Positions 12,550-24,037 of a stretch of 64,000 bases of DNA are shown in pieces. Each line of letters begins with the position of its first letter. Position 1 is the first letter of the stretch. The translations under genes were made by a program, and so were the position numbers. The notes beneath the pieces were generated by a model. The model saw only the letters and a program-made list of their open reading frames with translations, was not told where the DNA came from and made no database searches. The stretch comes from Amyloporia xantha (taxonomy: Eukaryota > Basidiomycota > Agaricomycetes > Polyporales > Adustoporiaceae), in contig JAYKKR010000004.1 of the NCBI GenBank assembly GCA_036971615.1, positions 1,488,001 to 1,552,000 of the forward strand, in the 5' to 3' direction.

Positions 12550-13366
12550 TAAACCCCGAGCAGACGCTTCATGCCCGTGTATGAACGCTCCTCCGCACGT
12601 AGGTGCCAGGCCTTGGGCTCGATATCTTCAAACGTGATCTCCTCTACCCGTCTCTCCTCCTTGACTAAGGTCGCCCTCGACGTGTAGTTACGCTCTTCGA
12701 ACCTTCGCGCGAAGCGTGCCCCCTCCACCTGCCCCGAATTTGTTCCGACGGCATGCTCAATATCTGATTAACAACAGAACTCCGAGTCAGCGATGCCTCT
12801 TCTAAAGTTTGGACTCAAATCTACCTTTGTGATCCGGCCGTGTATCATTAGGCAGTTTGCATCGTTAAGTCGGATACTTTGGAAGAAAGTCCGTATGCTG
12901 CGCTGTCGTGCCTCGTTCCCGTTCAACATGTACTTCTAAAAGGACATGTAGGGCGATTCTGTAATCTATTTCAGTCTCAGTAGGCAATCCGCCGACAACG
13001 TTGACATACCTGATTGCGACACGTGTGTTGCTGGGCACCTCGACGATCGAACATAGCGAGAATTCCTTTCTCGACTTCGACGGCAGGTCCGAAAGTAGCG
13101 AGAGACTCGTCGCCGATCGCCCGTCCTTCGTATTCGGGAAGCGCGAATGCTTCCACGATACGTGGAGCGGGACATACCAAGCCACGACTGCTGAGACTGT
13201 GCGCGCTGCCTTTCAGCAGGTTACCACCTTCCCGACAGCGCGGTTGGAGAACTCCAGAAGGAGTTTTGCTTCAGGGACGCCTGGGGCTTGCACTGCCGCC
13301 ACCAGGTTATATGGGACGGCCACCAGGTTATATGGGACCGACATCAGGTCATGTGGAACCTGCACG
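12550..13366 (-). pseudogene. Two unassigned coding pieces (left arm)
   Basis: Mirror of 30,982-31,792. The piece near 12,550-12,735 keeps an open frame here (ARFARRFEERN and onward), whereas the right copy is interrupted by a 2-base difference. The piece near 12,865-13,366 is instead broken here by two extra bases near 13,240. I do not recognise either family. Confidence 0.4.
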
Positions 13367-13534
13367 CAGGTCCAACATGTACAGAACCCTCGCGATGTAG
13401 AAGGAGACCGTGCTTGTGTATGTGGAACGATCGATGATGAACATAGGCAGGTTGGTCACGGGATCACTGGACCGCATTACTAGTGCAACAACTTGGGAAC
13501 TCTCTACTTGAGAACTTTCCAAGGATTCACGGTT

Positions 13535-13668
13535 ATGGGTGTCGCTGGCTTATGGGACGTACGTCTGACTGCGGGATCTCCTCCTTGTACAGACCCCGTT
13601 CATCTTATCTCTAGATCCTGCGTCCTGTGTGAAGGTGGCGTCAAAGGTCTGCGAAGTGATCTCATCAC
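13535..13668 (+). pseudogene. GEN1: Truncated GEN1-type resolvase scrap at the left breakpoint
   Basis: The ATG at 13,535 starts MGVAGLWD, the conserved XPG-family N-terminus. It is followed by an intron (GTACGT..CTCTAG) and then exon 2, ILRPV, exactly as in the complete gene at 30,812. At 13,629 the sequence stops matching exon 2 and jumps to an internal part of the same gene, reading LCEGGVKGLRSDLITG, which matches minus-strand 28,988-29,036 with one visible mismatch. Exon 2 and the internal site share CCTGTG, so the jump has 6 bases of microhomology. The catalytic core is absent, so this copy cannot be functional. Confidence 0.88.
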
Positions 13669-13830
13669 AGGGCAAGGCTACACCTGCCATTTCTCCTGTG
13701 AGTTAGCTGCGTCTCGGTGAATCTTCTTTCTTTGGGAAGTCTACTGCAGTGCGAATTGCAATTCGATTCACATAACCACGCCCGGATAAATTCATACAGC
13801 AATATCAACACTGAGTACTATACAGAATTG

Positions 13831-16156
13831 CTATCGTGAAAAAAGCATTGCAGGGAGATCACTGAAATCATCGTCAGTAGACGTGAACTCGCTGGTTCCC
13901 CCAACCTCGCTTTTTGAAGCCACCTTGTTCTGCAAGAATTGCAAGAGCGCCTTGTATCCTCCGCGGTAGCCTAACTCGAGTCTCTTTACCAAGTCGGCAT
14001 CTGGCTCGCGTCCCTTGGGGCAGAGCTTGCGTACCAACTCCAAGATTTTTCTGGTTTCAGAGAACCACGATGCTTCTCGGTTGAGCACAGAGTAAATATG
14101 TCGTTTTTGAATTTTCATGATATGACGATTTCCATTGATCTGATTTGATTTAATTTCATTGTCAAGTATGCGAGTTGGATCGGACATTACTCACCTGCAA
14201 AGAAACCTCCTTGTTCCATCTCACAACGAATGCATGCGCGAAGCCATACATGCGAAGTAATTCCCTCTCCGGGAGGTTCATCCCCTTACATGACAGAAAA
14301 TACTGATAGTCGTTCTTGAAGTTTTCATCGGGGTGCTCAGCCATGGTGCGCTCGATGTATTGGATAATGGTGGTCCTCTTTTCTTGACCGGATAGAATTG
14401 GCTGAGGCATGTCGAAAGAATCGTCATGTATGCCATGAGCAGCATTCCTAGAGCCATCACAGCTCATCAAATCCGTAATACTACCAGAGTCGTTATGGTT
14501 CTCCGAGTCTACGACATCGCTAGAGCCTTCCTGGTCAGTCGAGTAGACGACATCGTTGGATCCGAGGTCCGAATCGTCTACGGTAGACCCGTTCTCGAAG
14601 TTTTGACGTTGCACATCTCTGAGGCTCGAGCTCAAGATGTCGGAGAATCGACGCTCGGGTATGCCCGCGGAGGGTAGTGACATTAGGCTGCTTGCTGGGC
14701 TCACCATCGCACGAGGTAACTAATCCCTTGGTTTTAGGTCGAACTTGAGGGCAGGAGCAATAGACAGACGAACCTTCAAAATGTGTATATCCAGTTTGCC
14801 ATCCCTAGGTAACGTTAGGACGGCAGGCTGGCAGACGAAGTCCCTTCGGTGGTCGAGCTTGACAAATACATCATACGCACATATGCCTGAATCCAGTTGC
14901 GATCGTATGGCGAGACGGGCAGATCCTACAAGAAAAGGATATATATCTATGTTCCTGCTTGACATAGAGAGATCCACAATCACCTTCTACAGACACTGGC
15001 GAAGCCTGAATAGCATCTACTAGTTCAGATGATTGGAAAACTGCCTCGCCCTCGTCCGTCGTTTGGACCACTTCTAGTTGGAACCGGGCCCGCGTTATAG
15101 GAGCATCATCCTCACGATGGTCGAATAACATGACAGTAACGTCCTACGGTAAGGCGTGAGGTATGAACATACAATGGGAAGACAAGAAGTTCGAGCTCAC
15201 CGCGACCTGGTCCTCGAGCCTATGCGTGCTTGCCGGCCTAGACACGAGATCGTAACTGATGTGATCCATAATGAAAGGTGTAATGTCTGAATCCATCCAG
15301 TCATGAGGACTGGGGGGCTGCCCATACTCGCTGCCTAAATAGATTTTGAGTGGCAGTAAGTGAGCTGCGTCTGTTCTCATACCGTTTACAGATTCTGCAT
15401 CATCCAAGTGTTGAGTGATATCTAGATCAATAAGGTCGCCATTTACTTCAGTTTGAGGATCGACTTCGGGGCCCGGGCTTTGGTGTCTATGTCCTTCGTC
15501 CATCTTGAGGTCGGCGAATAGCACATTATACTCGTCATCAAGCTCAATCTGAGCCTCAACAATGTCACTGAGGACCCTCCTATCACCTTCTTCTTCGGGC
15601 ACTTTCAGCACCTGAAAATGCAAGTCGAGTTGAACTCACCTTGAACTCGAAGATTCGTCGATGCAGCGTCATCGGACCCCCCCTGCACGACCGGAATATC
15701 ATCTTCGCACTGAGAAACAGCGGCGTCATCTTTTTCATCCATATCAGCCGCATCTGCATCTTGTATAAACTGAATTATCGCGCTGAGTGAGCACGTATCT
15801 GGGGGGGATGTCAAATCATACTGCTGACCTTTCCATACCCATAAGACTTGCTGAGAAGTATGCTGCGCAGGACGGAAACGGCAGGGGGCTTTTCATCGTC
15901 CCATGGGTACTTATGGATGGGCCATAGGTCGAATTGGGCCTTTACCAGTTTGATCAGCTCCGTTTTGCGGAGTTTCGCTCTGCGTAACATGACGACTCTT
16001 AGAATAGTCACACTTATCAGGAAAGGGAGGAGAGGATGGAGAGAGAAGCGGGTTGTAGTAAAAAATATTCGTTCACTCACAACTCCGGCCGCAGGTATGG
16101 CACGCGGGTCCCGTTGGGTGCTGCACCAGCAGCTTGTGAGAAGCGGGAAGCCATGA
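13831..16156 (-). CDS. Multi-exon protein of unknown function, divergent from the recombinase
   Basis: A plausible start is the ATG at 16,156 (MASRFSQAAG), with a donor GTGAGT after PYLRPEL and an acceptor GCAG before AKLRKTELIKLVKAQFD. That second segment has the feel of a short helical nucleic-acid-binding (SAP-like) motif, but this is only an impression. Later exons are acidic (14,870-15,800) and end near 14,720. A further piece (14,707-13,831) begins MVSPASSLMS and contains NLPERELLRMYGFAHAFVVRWNK split by an intron from a C-terminal exon; it may be the same gene or a second one. It is transcribed away from the recombinase across about 550 bases, which suggests a shared promoter and membership of one mobile unit. 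No function assigned. Confidence 0.6.
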
Positions 16157-16709
16157 ATCAGGGCACGATATGGGACGCTGATGGATTTGACGAGGACCTA
16201 CGGTTGGCGTTCTTATAGCCAAGAGCGGAGGTGGAGTGGTTGATTCCGTACGTTCCGCGTGTTCCCCATGACTTCGCATGAACTTCTCTATGCCCAGTAC
16301 AGCTAGGCAGTCGTGATGTCCCCAAAATCCCGGGAGATGGCGCGCTAGGGGTGAATCCAGATTGATGGTCCTGAGGGAGAAGAAGAGGGCGATTCGGCAT
16401 CAGAAAGCGGTGACGCCCAACGCTGACATGAGACAAAACGAAATCTTTGCCATCTCCATTTCTCCGCCTCATTCTCCACGGTTAATCCAGAAGAAACCAG
16501 AGCATGGGAAAATCATTATGTTGCTGCGTACTTTGCCGAAAGCTGAGAGTAAGGTTCACAAATATCGCGAATCTTTTATCAACCGGAAATGACCAATTTA
16601 TTCGGACATTTGAGGCATAATATCCTGCAACCTGCAGAACTATAAAAGCTACACCACGTCGTCGTCAAGCTGGAGGTCTGTAGGCCGTTTTCATCCATCA
16701 CTTTGGTAT

Positions 16710-18386
16710 ATGATGTCGTCGGACTTCAACGCTGCCGGACTCTCTAGCTCCCTCCAGGAAGACTTCTTGCCAGACGAAATCGCTGACGATGTTGATAGCG
16801 AGAAAGAGGCAAACGATATCGAAGCTTGGACCATGCTGGAACGTCTGGGCGAGGAGAATAGCTCGACTGAAACACACGCTTTTCATGATGCTCACGGAGC
16901 TTCTTCCGTAACCGTTCATGCCGAAGTTCTCGAGAGCGCTTCACGCGGTGTGTGCGACACCACAGACAGGGACTATCGACGGTGCGTGCTCAATATCTGC
17001 TTGACACGAAAGCCTATAATAATTTGTACTATCAGTCTAATGCAGATGTATGAGACGTGGGTGAAATCTCACGGATTCTGTCCTTCCAACAAATCCGTAT
17101 TTAGCGGAGAACTTACGGCGGATGTTCCGAAGTGGATATCTTTATGGATCCTCGATAGGCATGTACCTGTTCTCGAGAGACGAAAAGAGCCTAAACATCA
17201 CTCCAGGTGTGATGAAATAAACATGGATGGCACGAAAAGGCCACCCAATGTGGCAAGGGCAACATACTCTTACGCGATGAAAATGCGATCTTCTATGACT
17301 TACGGGTACGGCAGGATACATGAGAGGGGGACAGACTTATGGCGTGCCTCAAAGAATGGAGAATGGCACGGGAATCCATCTCTGTCCACCCAGGTGGGAA
17401 AGTACATGGTCTCTCTGAGAAGACGCAAGGTGAGTACATTTCCATGCCAGAGGAATCGATTTTTTGACCTGACTAATTCATGCCTAGGTCAGGAGCGGCG
17501 AGGTGCCGATGAGTGCCAGAGCTGTAAATCCAATAGTGCTCAAAGCTCTGTGGGATTTTAACCACATCGAGGAGAATTGGCTAGTCAAACCGTACAGTCC
17601 GACTTCTCGCCCCCAGGACGCTGCAAATCCGGCTCCCTGGGGTGGGGGACGGACACGTAGACTCCTTCATGCCGGCTTCAGTATCTCTTTCTGGTGTCTG
17701 TTGAGGTCCGACGAGCTACTACGCATTCAATGGCACGACGTCACACTAATATCCCCGACATGCGTCAAATTAGTCCTGCCATGGAGAAAAACCAGTCAGA
17801 ATGGTGGTGAGTACTGGCGAGAGATCTGCTTTGAACCAAGACATTGACTACACCTTCCGCGCAGACTGCAAACCATTTTACCTTCATATGCTAGGCGAGG
17901 AAGATGCGTATATGTGCCCAGTCAGGGCTCTTGCAGAATGGGCCCACGAATGCGAAGACTTTCATGGACACGTTTTCCGCCGGATAATGTCTGGAGACAG
18001 GATTAGCGTAGGGAATGCTCCCATGGTATGTTGTACGTGGCTCGTCCATCCACATCACCTGACGATAGTAATGCGTTTAGACATCTGCTATGTTCCTGGA
18101 ACTTTTTAGGCTCAATTTAATAGATATCGGACACGATCCCTGGCCATATGGGACACATTCGTTTCGGCGCGGCGGTTGTCAATGGCTTTCAAGTGGATGT
18201 AGATGGCCATTGAGGCGTATCTGCGATTGGGGCGGTTGGTCTATGAGCTTTACCAGCCTGACTATCGTCAAATACCTCATTTCTTGGAACGACGACCCGC
18301 TAGAGAGATGCGAAGAATACCTAAATCCGCATCGTTCCCCCGCCACCAGGTGCTTCAGCTGTGGACGTTCTTGTCATTGTGCCTAG
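16710..18386 (+). CDS. Crypton-type tyrosine recombinase
   Basis: Five exons fit cleanly: 16,710-16,981, 17,036-17,429, 17,488-17,806, 17,865-18,025 and 18,081-18,386. They total 1,452 bases, an uninterrupted 483-residue protein with GT..AG introns of 54-58 bases. The N-terminal half is acidic; the middle, through SLRRRKVRSGEVPMSARA, resembles the core-binding domain of fungal phage-integrase-like proteins. Catalytic candidates are Arg in LLRSDELL (17,704-17,706), Lys in PWRKTSQNG, His and Arg in THSFRR (18,156-18,158 and 18,165-18,167), Trp in GGWS and Tyr in TIVKYLI (18,273-18,275). This is the R-K-HxxR-W-Y set of enzymes that cut and rejoin DNA through a 3'-phosphotyrosine. In Cryptons such an enzyme moves the element by site-specific recombination. 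It is among the few spacer genes with no sign of decay. Element ends were not identified. Confidence 0.9.
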
Positions 18387-18389
18387 TCC

Positions 18390-19590
18390 GCATAGCAGGA
18401 GAAGCAAACGCTGGTTGTAGATACCGTTACTTACTCGAGATGTCAAAATCCCAATGCATATAGTATGGATGTGTGGGCCCCACATGGACGATAAACTGGC
18501 GTAGTATACCAAGACTCTAAAGTTCATGATTCTGCCAACGCGCCGGATCTACCCGACTTGGGAGATAATTAGCCGAAATTACTCGCCGAGGGCCCCGAAT
18601 GCACATACTGCTTCCGAAACAGCGGCCTGCTTTTGTGGTGGGAGTATCGAGAGCTCAAAACGGACAGACCATATCAAGTATGAAACGATCAATTGCCCCT
18701 TGCCACTAAAGCGACCACTGACAAAATCTCCTACCTGAAATCAAACGTAGGTGCATGAGTGTATTACATAATATGTCAACGCAAGCCTGAGTCCCTGGTA
18801 ACATGACCAAGTTCGAATTTTGGACGCCAAGTATATTTCGCTAGTTCAGGCTGACGTGCAACAGCATTTTGAAAGTTACGTCGTCTTATGTGTGCGCTTG
18901 TGAGCGATGCTAATTTAGTCCGTCTATCAATCTTTCCTAGTAGACATTTATACGGGCATGCAGGGACGGCTCATGATCAACCATCCGCCTGCTGTGTGAA
19001 CCTCGCACGTCTTCATGTTTCTTGACGTGCGATGTAATCTATCGACATCCATGTGGAAAAGCCGATCAGACGCTACCAGACTTATCTACTGTCAGGAAAG
19101 CGAGAATGGAGAGCAGCCGAAGTTTGATGGCGAGTATAAATCCCATGACAATATGCTAGGGCAGGAAACCTTGAATCTATGCCGTACTCCCGAAAGTGCC
19201 AGACCCTGTAGCAACCGCTGCCATGCGGGGAAGAGACAAAGGACATAGACAACAAGTTCATCGGAACATGCCATCTTGACCGCAGCCGATATCCGAACCA
19301 TAGCCTGACGATACGGTGGATGCCATGCACCTTTCCAAGTAGCTTCCGAGTATCATTGACACGGGATCGAGTGGTCATGCGATGTCCCAAGGAGAAGTAT
19401 GGCTCATGAGACGCACGGGATAACGAATGTCAAAATCTCGATACAGGTTTGATTGTCTGGTTTCATGTTTTCTCCTTGGCCCATTTTATTTTGCCTTTCC
19501 AACAGGCTCGTGAACATCGCGAATCACGACGCCGCATGAAACAAATTCTGTAAGTCATGCTCTACGAACGGGACACCTCTGAGTTTAGGA
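18390..19590. other. Gap without a recognisable gene
   Basis: About 1.2 kb between the recombinase gene and the next gene. Only short overlapping frames are seen on both strands. I found no terminal repeats or other element boundary here. Confidence 0.5.
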
Positions 19591-19596
19591 GATTAA

Positions 19597-21386
19597 ATGA
19601 GCCAACTGCCACACAGCACCCGCGTCAATTTGCGTATATCAAGCAACGCGCTCGTTTCTTCCTCTGAAAGCATGGCTAGTTGCTGTCCTTCCGCCTTACC
19701 CACATTCTCTGTGGACTCAACCGCTAATGCTCTAGCGGCTGCCACGTCTATGCATACTTCAGCTACGAATGCTGCTATATCGCTGCCCGTGAGAATGCTC
19801 GATAATGGCGATTTTGAAACAGAAGATTTTGATATGTGCGTTGTTGGCTACATGTGCGCTTGGGATTTTAACGTAGGACCATCTCAATCTAGTGACAAGA
19901 TGAGAAACGCGGAGCTCGTTGAGCTATTACAACGTTGGGATATAAAGTCATCGTTAAGGAATAGGGCTGGGTATATTGAAGCTCTGAGAAGCTTCAGCAC
20001 AGACAGGACATCTTGGCCACGGTATGCATTCCAACGCTTGGAGATCGCGGCGGTAATCGACTAACGGACCATGCCGACTCAGAAAGAACATCGTGCTTCG
20101 CCCTCACAAAGGCCCTCGCCACACATCACAGCCAGCCACTCAGCAACAAATGGGACATCCTGATCCACAGTCTTCTCCGTCTTCACGCTCGGGATACGCC
20201 AAGCGGTCCACAATAAGGAGGAAGATGATGATGCAGGATTCTAGCAATGTTACATCGTCTCTTTTGACAGAAGGGTCAAAGGACATGAGGACGGACAAGC
20301 AAATCCAGCAATTCTCGGAATGGGTGAGTGTATGTTGTAAGTGACCAAGACTTGTGGAGGCTCACAGTGTATGCGCGCAGGCACATGCTATTGTCACGAA
20401 GAAGATAAAAGTGCCCTCGACGTCTAACCACCTCGTCGGTCCTTCCTCTCCTCGAGAGGATCATTCGCCGACGTCTATTGACGCCCAGTCCTCAGCCATT
20501 CCTGAGGTCCATTCGACGGAGAGCAATCAAACAACGAGCGAGGAAGCGTTGGCACCTCTCTTATCGCACATCGTGCGATCCGTTCAGCAGCTCGGACATG
20601 TCATCAACACTATTTACAAGGATAATGGAGATATTGTTGACTTACTTTCCGTCATTCCTCCAGTGGCTATATCTCATGGGCCATCCATCATTGCAAGGCA
20701 CGTACCACTGAATGATCGCGCAAGTTCACCCACCGAGTCATTGCCCATCCCATCGGCTCATCACCATGATGTGAGAATTCTTCTTGCTTCCGGCATTGTC
20801 TCCTGTCGACGTAGCGAGATTCCCGATCCACCTGCTGTCTCATTTGTGCGAGATCTTGACAGGCTGGACCGCATTTGGGACGATTCCTCCGAGCGGTGGG
20901 ACAGTTCTTCTCCTCTCGTTATATGTGGAAAGAGTATAGCGCTTTGTCATTGGCCCAAGGTATATCAACATGGAGGGAACAAGCAGTGGACGGGAATAAA
21001 GCAACAGTGGCACGAATGGAAGGTTTGCTCGTACTCTCCCAATTATTGCGCTCTCTAACTCGCGATCGGACTAGTTTCTCGTCACCGAGTATCGCCGCCT
21101 ACAACCTGATACTTTCTGGGCGCATTACTCTCAAGACGGTAAGCCACAAGCAGTCGCAGTCATCCTTACCCGGATCAAAAAGGCCCGCATTAAAAATAAT
21201 GAGGCCCTCGCCTCACGAGCTAGGCAAGAATATGGGAACAGGTTCAACGTGGTGTTTTCATATCGGAAGGGTGGGAGGGCTGATCCAATTGTCATGACGA
21301 GCAAATCGTCGATCGCACGGCGCTATCTCGAGCTCAATGGGAGTTCTGCGTCGCAAACAGTCGATCCTAATATTCTTCCGAATTAA
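19597..21386 (+). CDS. Multi-exon protein of unknown function downstream of the recombinase
   Basis: The ATG at 19,597 opens a Ser/Thr/Ala-rich leader, followed by NAELVELLQRWDIKSSLRNRAG, which looks like a small helical DNA-binding unit. Further exons are joined across plausible introns, for example QFSEW to AHAIVTKK (donor GTGAGT near 20,323, acceptor GCGCAG) and WHEWK to FLVTEYRR (donor GTTTGC, acceptor ACTAG near 21,075). The last exon carries a conserved-looking basic block with RIKKARIKNNEALASRARQEYG and FSYRKGGR, and ends at TAA 21,384-21,386. It is in the same orientation as the recombinase and may be carried with it. I do not recognise a characterised family; a DNA-binding role is inference only. 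Confidence 0.65.
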
Positions 21387-21679
21387 CAACAGTGACACTG
21401 ATCTGTACACTATCCTTCCTGTGGCTTCAATATTTGTATATTATTCACGCCGTGTCTGTTGAGAGTGCCCAATAACCTCTTGGATAGAATTATTCAGTGC
21501 ACCATTTACGATCCTCCGAAGTCGAATATAAGGCTACTGGGTAAAGTGAAGCAGTGATCGAGTTACCATTACCTATTTTAGCACATTATAAGCGATGACG
21601 GGCATCCGACATGGACATGGAGATACAGAACATAATGACAATACTGAGTCTGATTCGTAGACAAATGGAATAGATGACA

Positions 21680-23080
21680 CTAAATATGCTCCGGGGTGAC
21701 AATGGTGCCCGCATCCGCCAGTCGCTGCATAAGATCGTTATACTGCCAGATTCACGGTGTCAGACTAATCCACAAAGCTGTCTGAGTTGATACTCACATT
21801 CTGTCGAGCCAATGTCAGGCGTTGATGTTCCTCCCGGACCATATTCTCGACATGGATCAGAACAGTCTGTGAGCTCCATCAAAGCAACATGTAAAGAAGA
21901 AAGGCTGAACAGGTACATACCCTCATTGAAAGCTTATGGAACTGTCTGCTCGGGGCACGTGCGACCCACAATGGTATGTGCATAAGATTGTACGTGGCCC
22001 AGAGCCACTGTATATGAGCTTCTAAGCCTTCGACGTATCGAACATCCTTCTCGTAGTATCTTATGGAACTGCTGCATAGAATTAGAACCATCCCACGTTG
22101 AACGTATGCCTTACTCACAATTTTGGTGGTCGGTAGCCAATTTCCCTTCTCACGCGCCGAAGATATTTGGACGGAGCACATGTTGGCTCGGGAGAAGAAT
22201 CGCGTTGAAAAAGGTGAAGTAAAGCTTGCGCATTCGGGTCAACAAAGCCAATCTTGGCATGTTGAGGAGCACCGCATGCGACTGAAGGATCCGCTGGAGC
22301 GCACTGTGATGCCTTGCGATGTGGATCAGCATCTCCTAATGGTGGCCCGACGAGAGGAGCAGCGCTGCCGGTAAGACCTGTCATCGTGGTCGACAGCTCC
22401 GAGTCCTGAGAATATGCCGTTATCATATCGTTAACCAAATAGTTCTCCGAGTCGGAATCAAGCAAGGGTTGAGATGAAGAGTCCTCCGCAGCGGTGGCGG
22501 CAGGGTAATAGAATCTGTCGCTTCGGGGACCTTGCTGGAGTAGCCAATTATTCAAGTACTCCTGCTTACGCTTCATAAATACTTTATGATCACGATGAGC
22601 AACTCAAGACACACCTGAGACCACTCAGAGAAGCCACTTGAATCGTGTTCTTCCGTCACTGCACATTCTTGTTCCGCGTGCTTCGCATGCTATTAACAGA
22701 GGGACAGGAGGAAATAAGGCCAGAGCGCACCTCCGATGTATATGTCCCGGTTGCATGAAAGGCTGCACTGTCGATCGCGTTAAAGACTTGCTGGTCGGTC
22801 ATATCGAAGACCGGATAATCGTTCAAAAAAGACCACTCAGTTCCGAAAGTACTACCATCATCCATCTCCATTACAGTGGTTGGAAGTTCGGGGCGAGGGG
22901 AGACAAACAACTTGACCTTCAATCTTGCTGGCACTGCAATCAGTTGATCCTCCGCTCTCCGATAGAATGGCGGCCATAGAGCGCAGTGAGCCGCACACCG
23001 GCCATACCCATATTTGAGCTGAAGCACATGGACCTGTCAACGAAATCGAAGCCAAGGTCAAAACTACGAAATTCAGTCAT
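21680..23080 (-). CDS. Multi-exon protein of unknown function
   Basis: Exons are readable on the minus strand from a segment VHVLQLKYGYGRCAAHC (about 23,030) through KVKLFVSPRPELPTTV and FLNDYPVFDM, then an exon with QEYLNNWLLQQGP and a Ser/Asp-rich stretch, then YEKDVRYVEGLEAHIQWLW. The final exon reads YNDLMQRLADAG and ends at a stop at 21,680-21,682. Coding is consistent across GT..AG introns, but the start is uncertain; the ATG at 23,078-23,080 is one choice. It converges with the gene at 19,597-21,386 across about 290 bases. No domain recognised. Confidence 0.6.
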
Positions 23081-23730
23081 GATATTCTCACTCATAAACG
23101 TAAGAGATGAAATATCATTCCCACTGGTGTATGATAAGGGCCGAATTGGAACCGAAACTGAGGATTGATCATGATGCAGGTTCTTAGCGAGGTCTACAGC
23201 TTGTCAGACACTCGGAGCTCTGGGAGCTCCGAGTATACTAAGCCTCATAAGCTGATGAAACATTTTCGGATCTAATTGACTATCCTGTATACGTAGTGAA
23301 GTGGACAAAGCCAGATTACTAAGTTTGCAAATATGTTGACAACATAGGTCCAGACCAGCTAACACTATTTCGGTGTGAGATTGTATGTAATTTTTGTAAG
23401 TCTCACTTCATGACAGCACAGCGTGCACAGCAGTACAGCGGGCACGATATCCTCTAACACCATGAGCGACAATGTACCTGTAAGTGCATGGTGTGAATTG
23501 CGAGTATAGCGTTCCCGTGGTGAATGGATGTTATGTCAGGAGGAAGTGTCCAACTCGAAAGCGGTCTCATAAACGTGTACGTACCGCTAGTCGCGCCTAG
23601 ACGTACGTACGACGACCAAAGACGAAGTTCGATACTACCTCACGTTGCGAGGCCTGAATGACCTGTCAAGTACACGTAATTTTGAATTTGTGGACGCTGA
23701 CCAATCAGCTGCAAATGTCCCGTCGATCGC

Positions 23731-23791
23731 GGCACCCTCTGGGTCGACATCTCGCTCCTAAGTCTTCACCTCTACCGTTACCGCCAGCTAG
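23731..23791 (+). repeat. 60-bp dispersed repeat, copy 1
   Basis: Sixty bases starting GGCACCCTCT are identical to 47,711-47,771 except for one G/T difference. Flanks show only weak similarity (a shared GTCGATCGC just upstream, with a 9-base insertion in the other copy). It is probably a piece of a transposable element. Confidence 0.85.
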
Positions 23792-24037
23792 AAAGCCTAC
23801 GGGGCCGAGCCGCCATACAATGCTACTGTATGGTCGCCATATTGCAGCCGCAGCCCCCCTCTAGCCGTGCACGACGTACTCTGCCTCTTTACTCTCGCTA
23901 CGTATGCGGGTAATCCTTACGAGGGGTTAGTTTATCATATGAATGCGAGCGCATTTCGACTATCATGCAGACGCATCGACCTTCGTATATTACATTATAA
24001 GCTACAACATCATATGCTCATCGATGATGTACTAGCA

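Larger units (their letters stand above)
1..13629. repeat. Left arm of a giant inverted repeat
   Basis: This stretch is the reverse complement of 30,718-44,130. Paired coordinates sum to about 44,130 at the outer end, 44,135 near 8.8 kb and 44,344-44,347 nearer the spacer; the jump of 209 is one indel in FAS2. Base 1 pairs with 44,130, so the arm probably continues beyond the window. The inner end is at 13,629, where both copies read CGTCCTGTG and then diverge inside a GEN1-type gene. Differences are short indels plus rare substitutions. An assembly fold-back is possible, but the private differences argue for two real copies. Confidence 0.97.
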
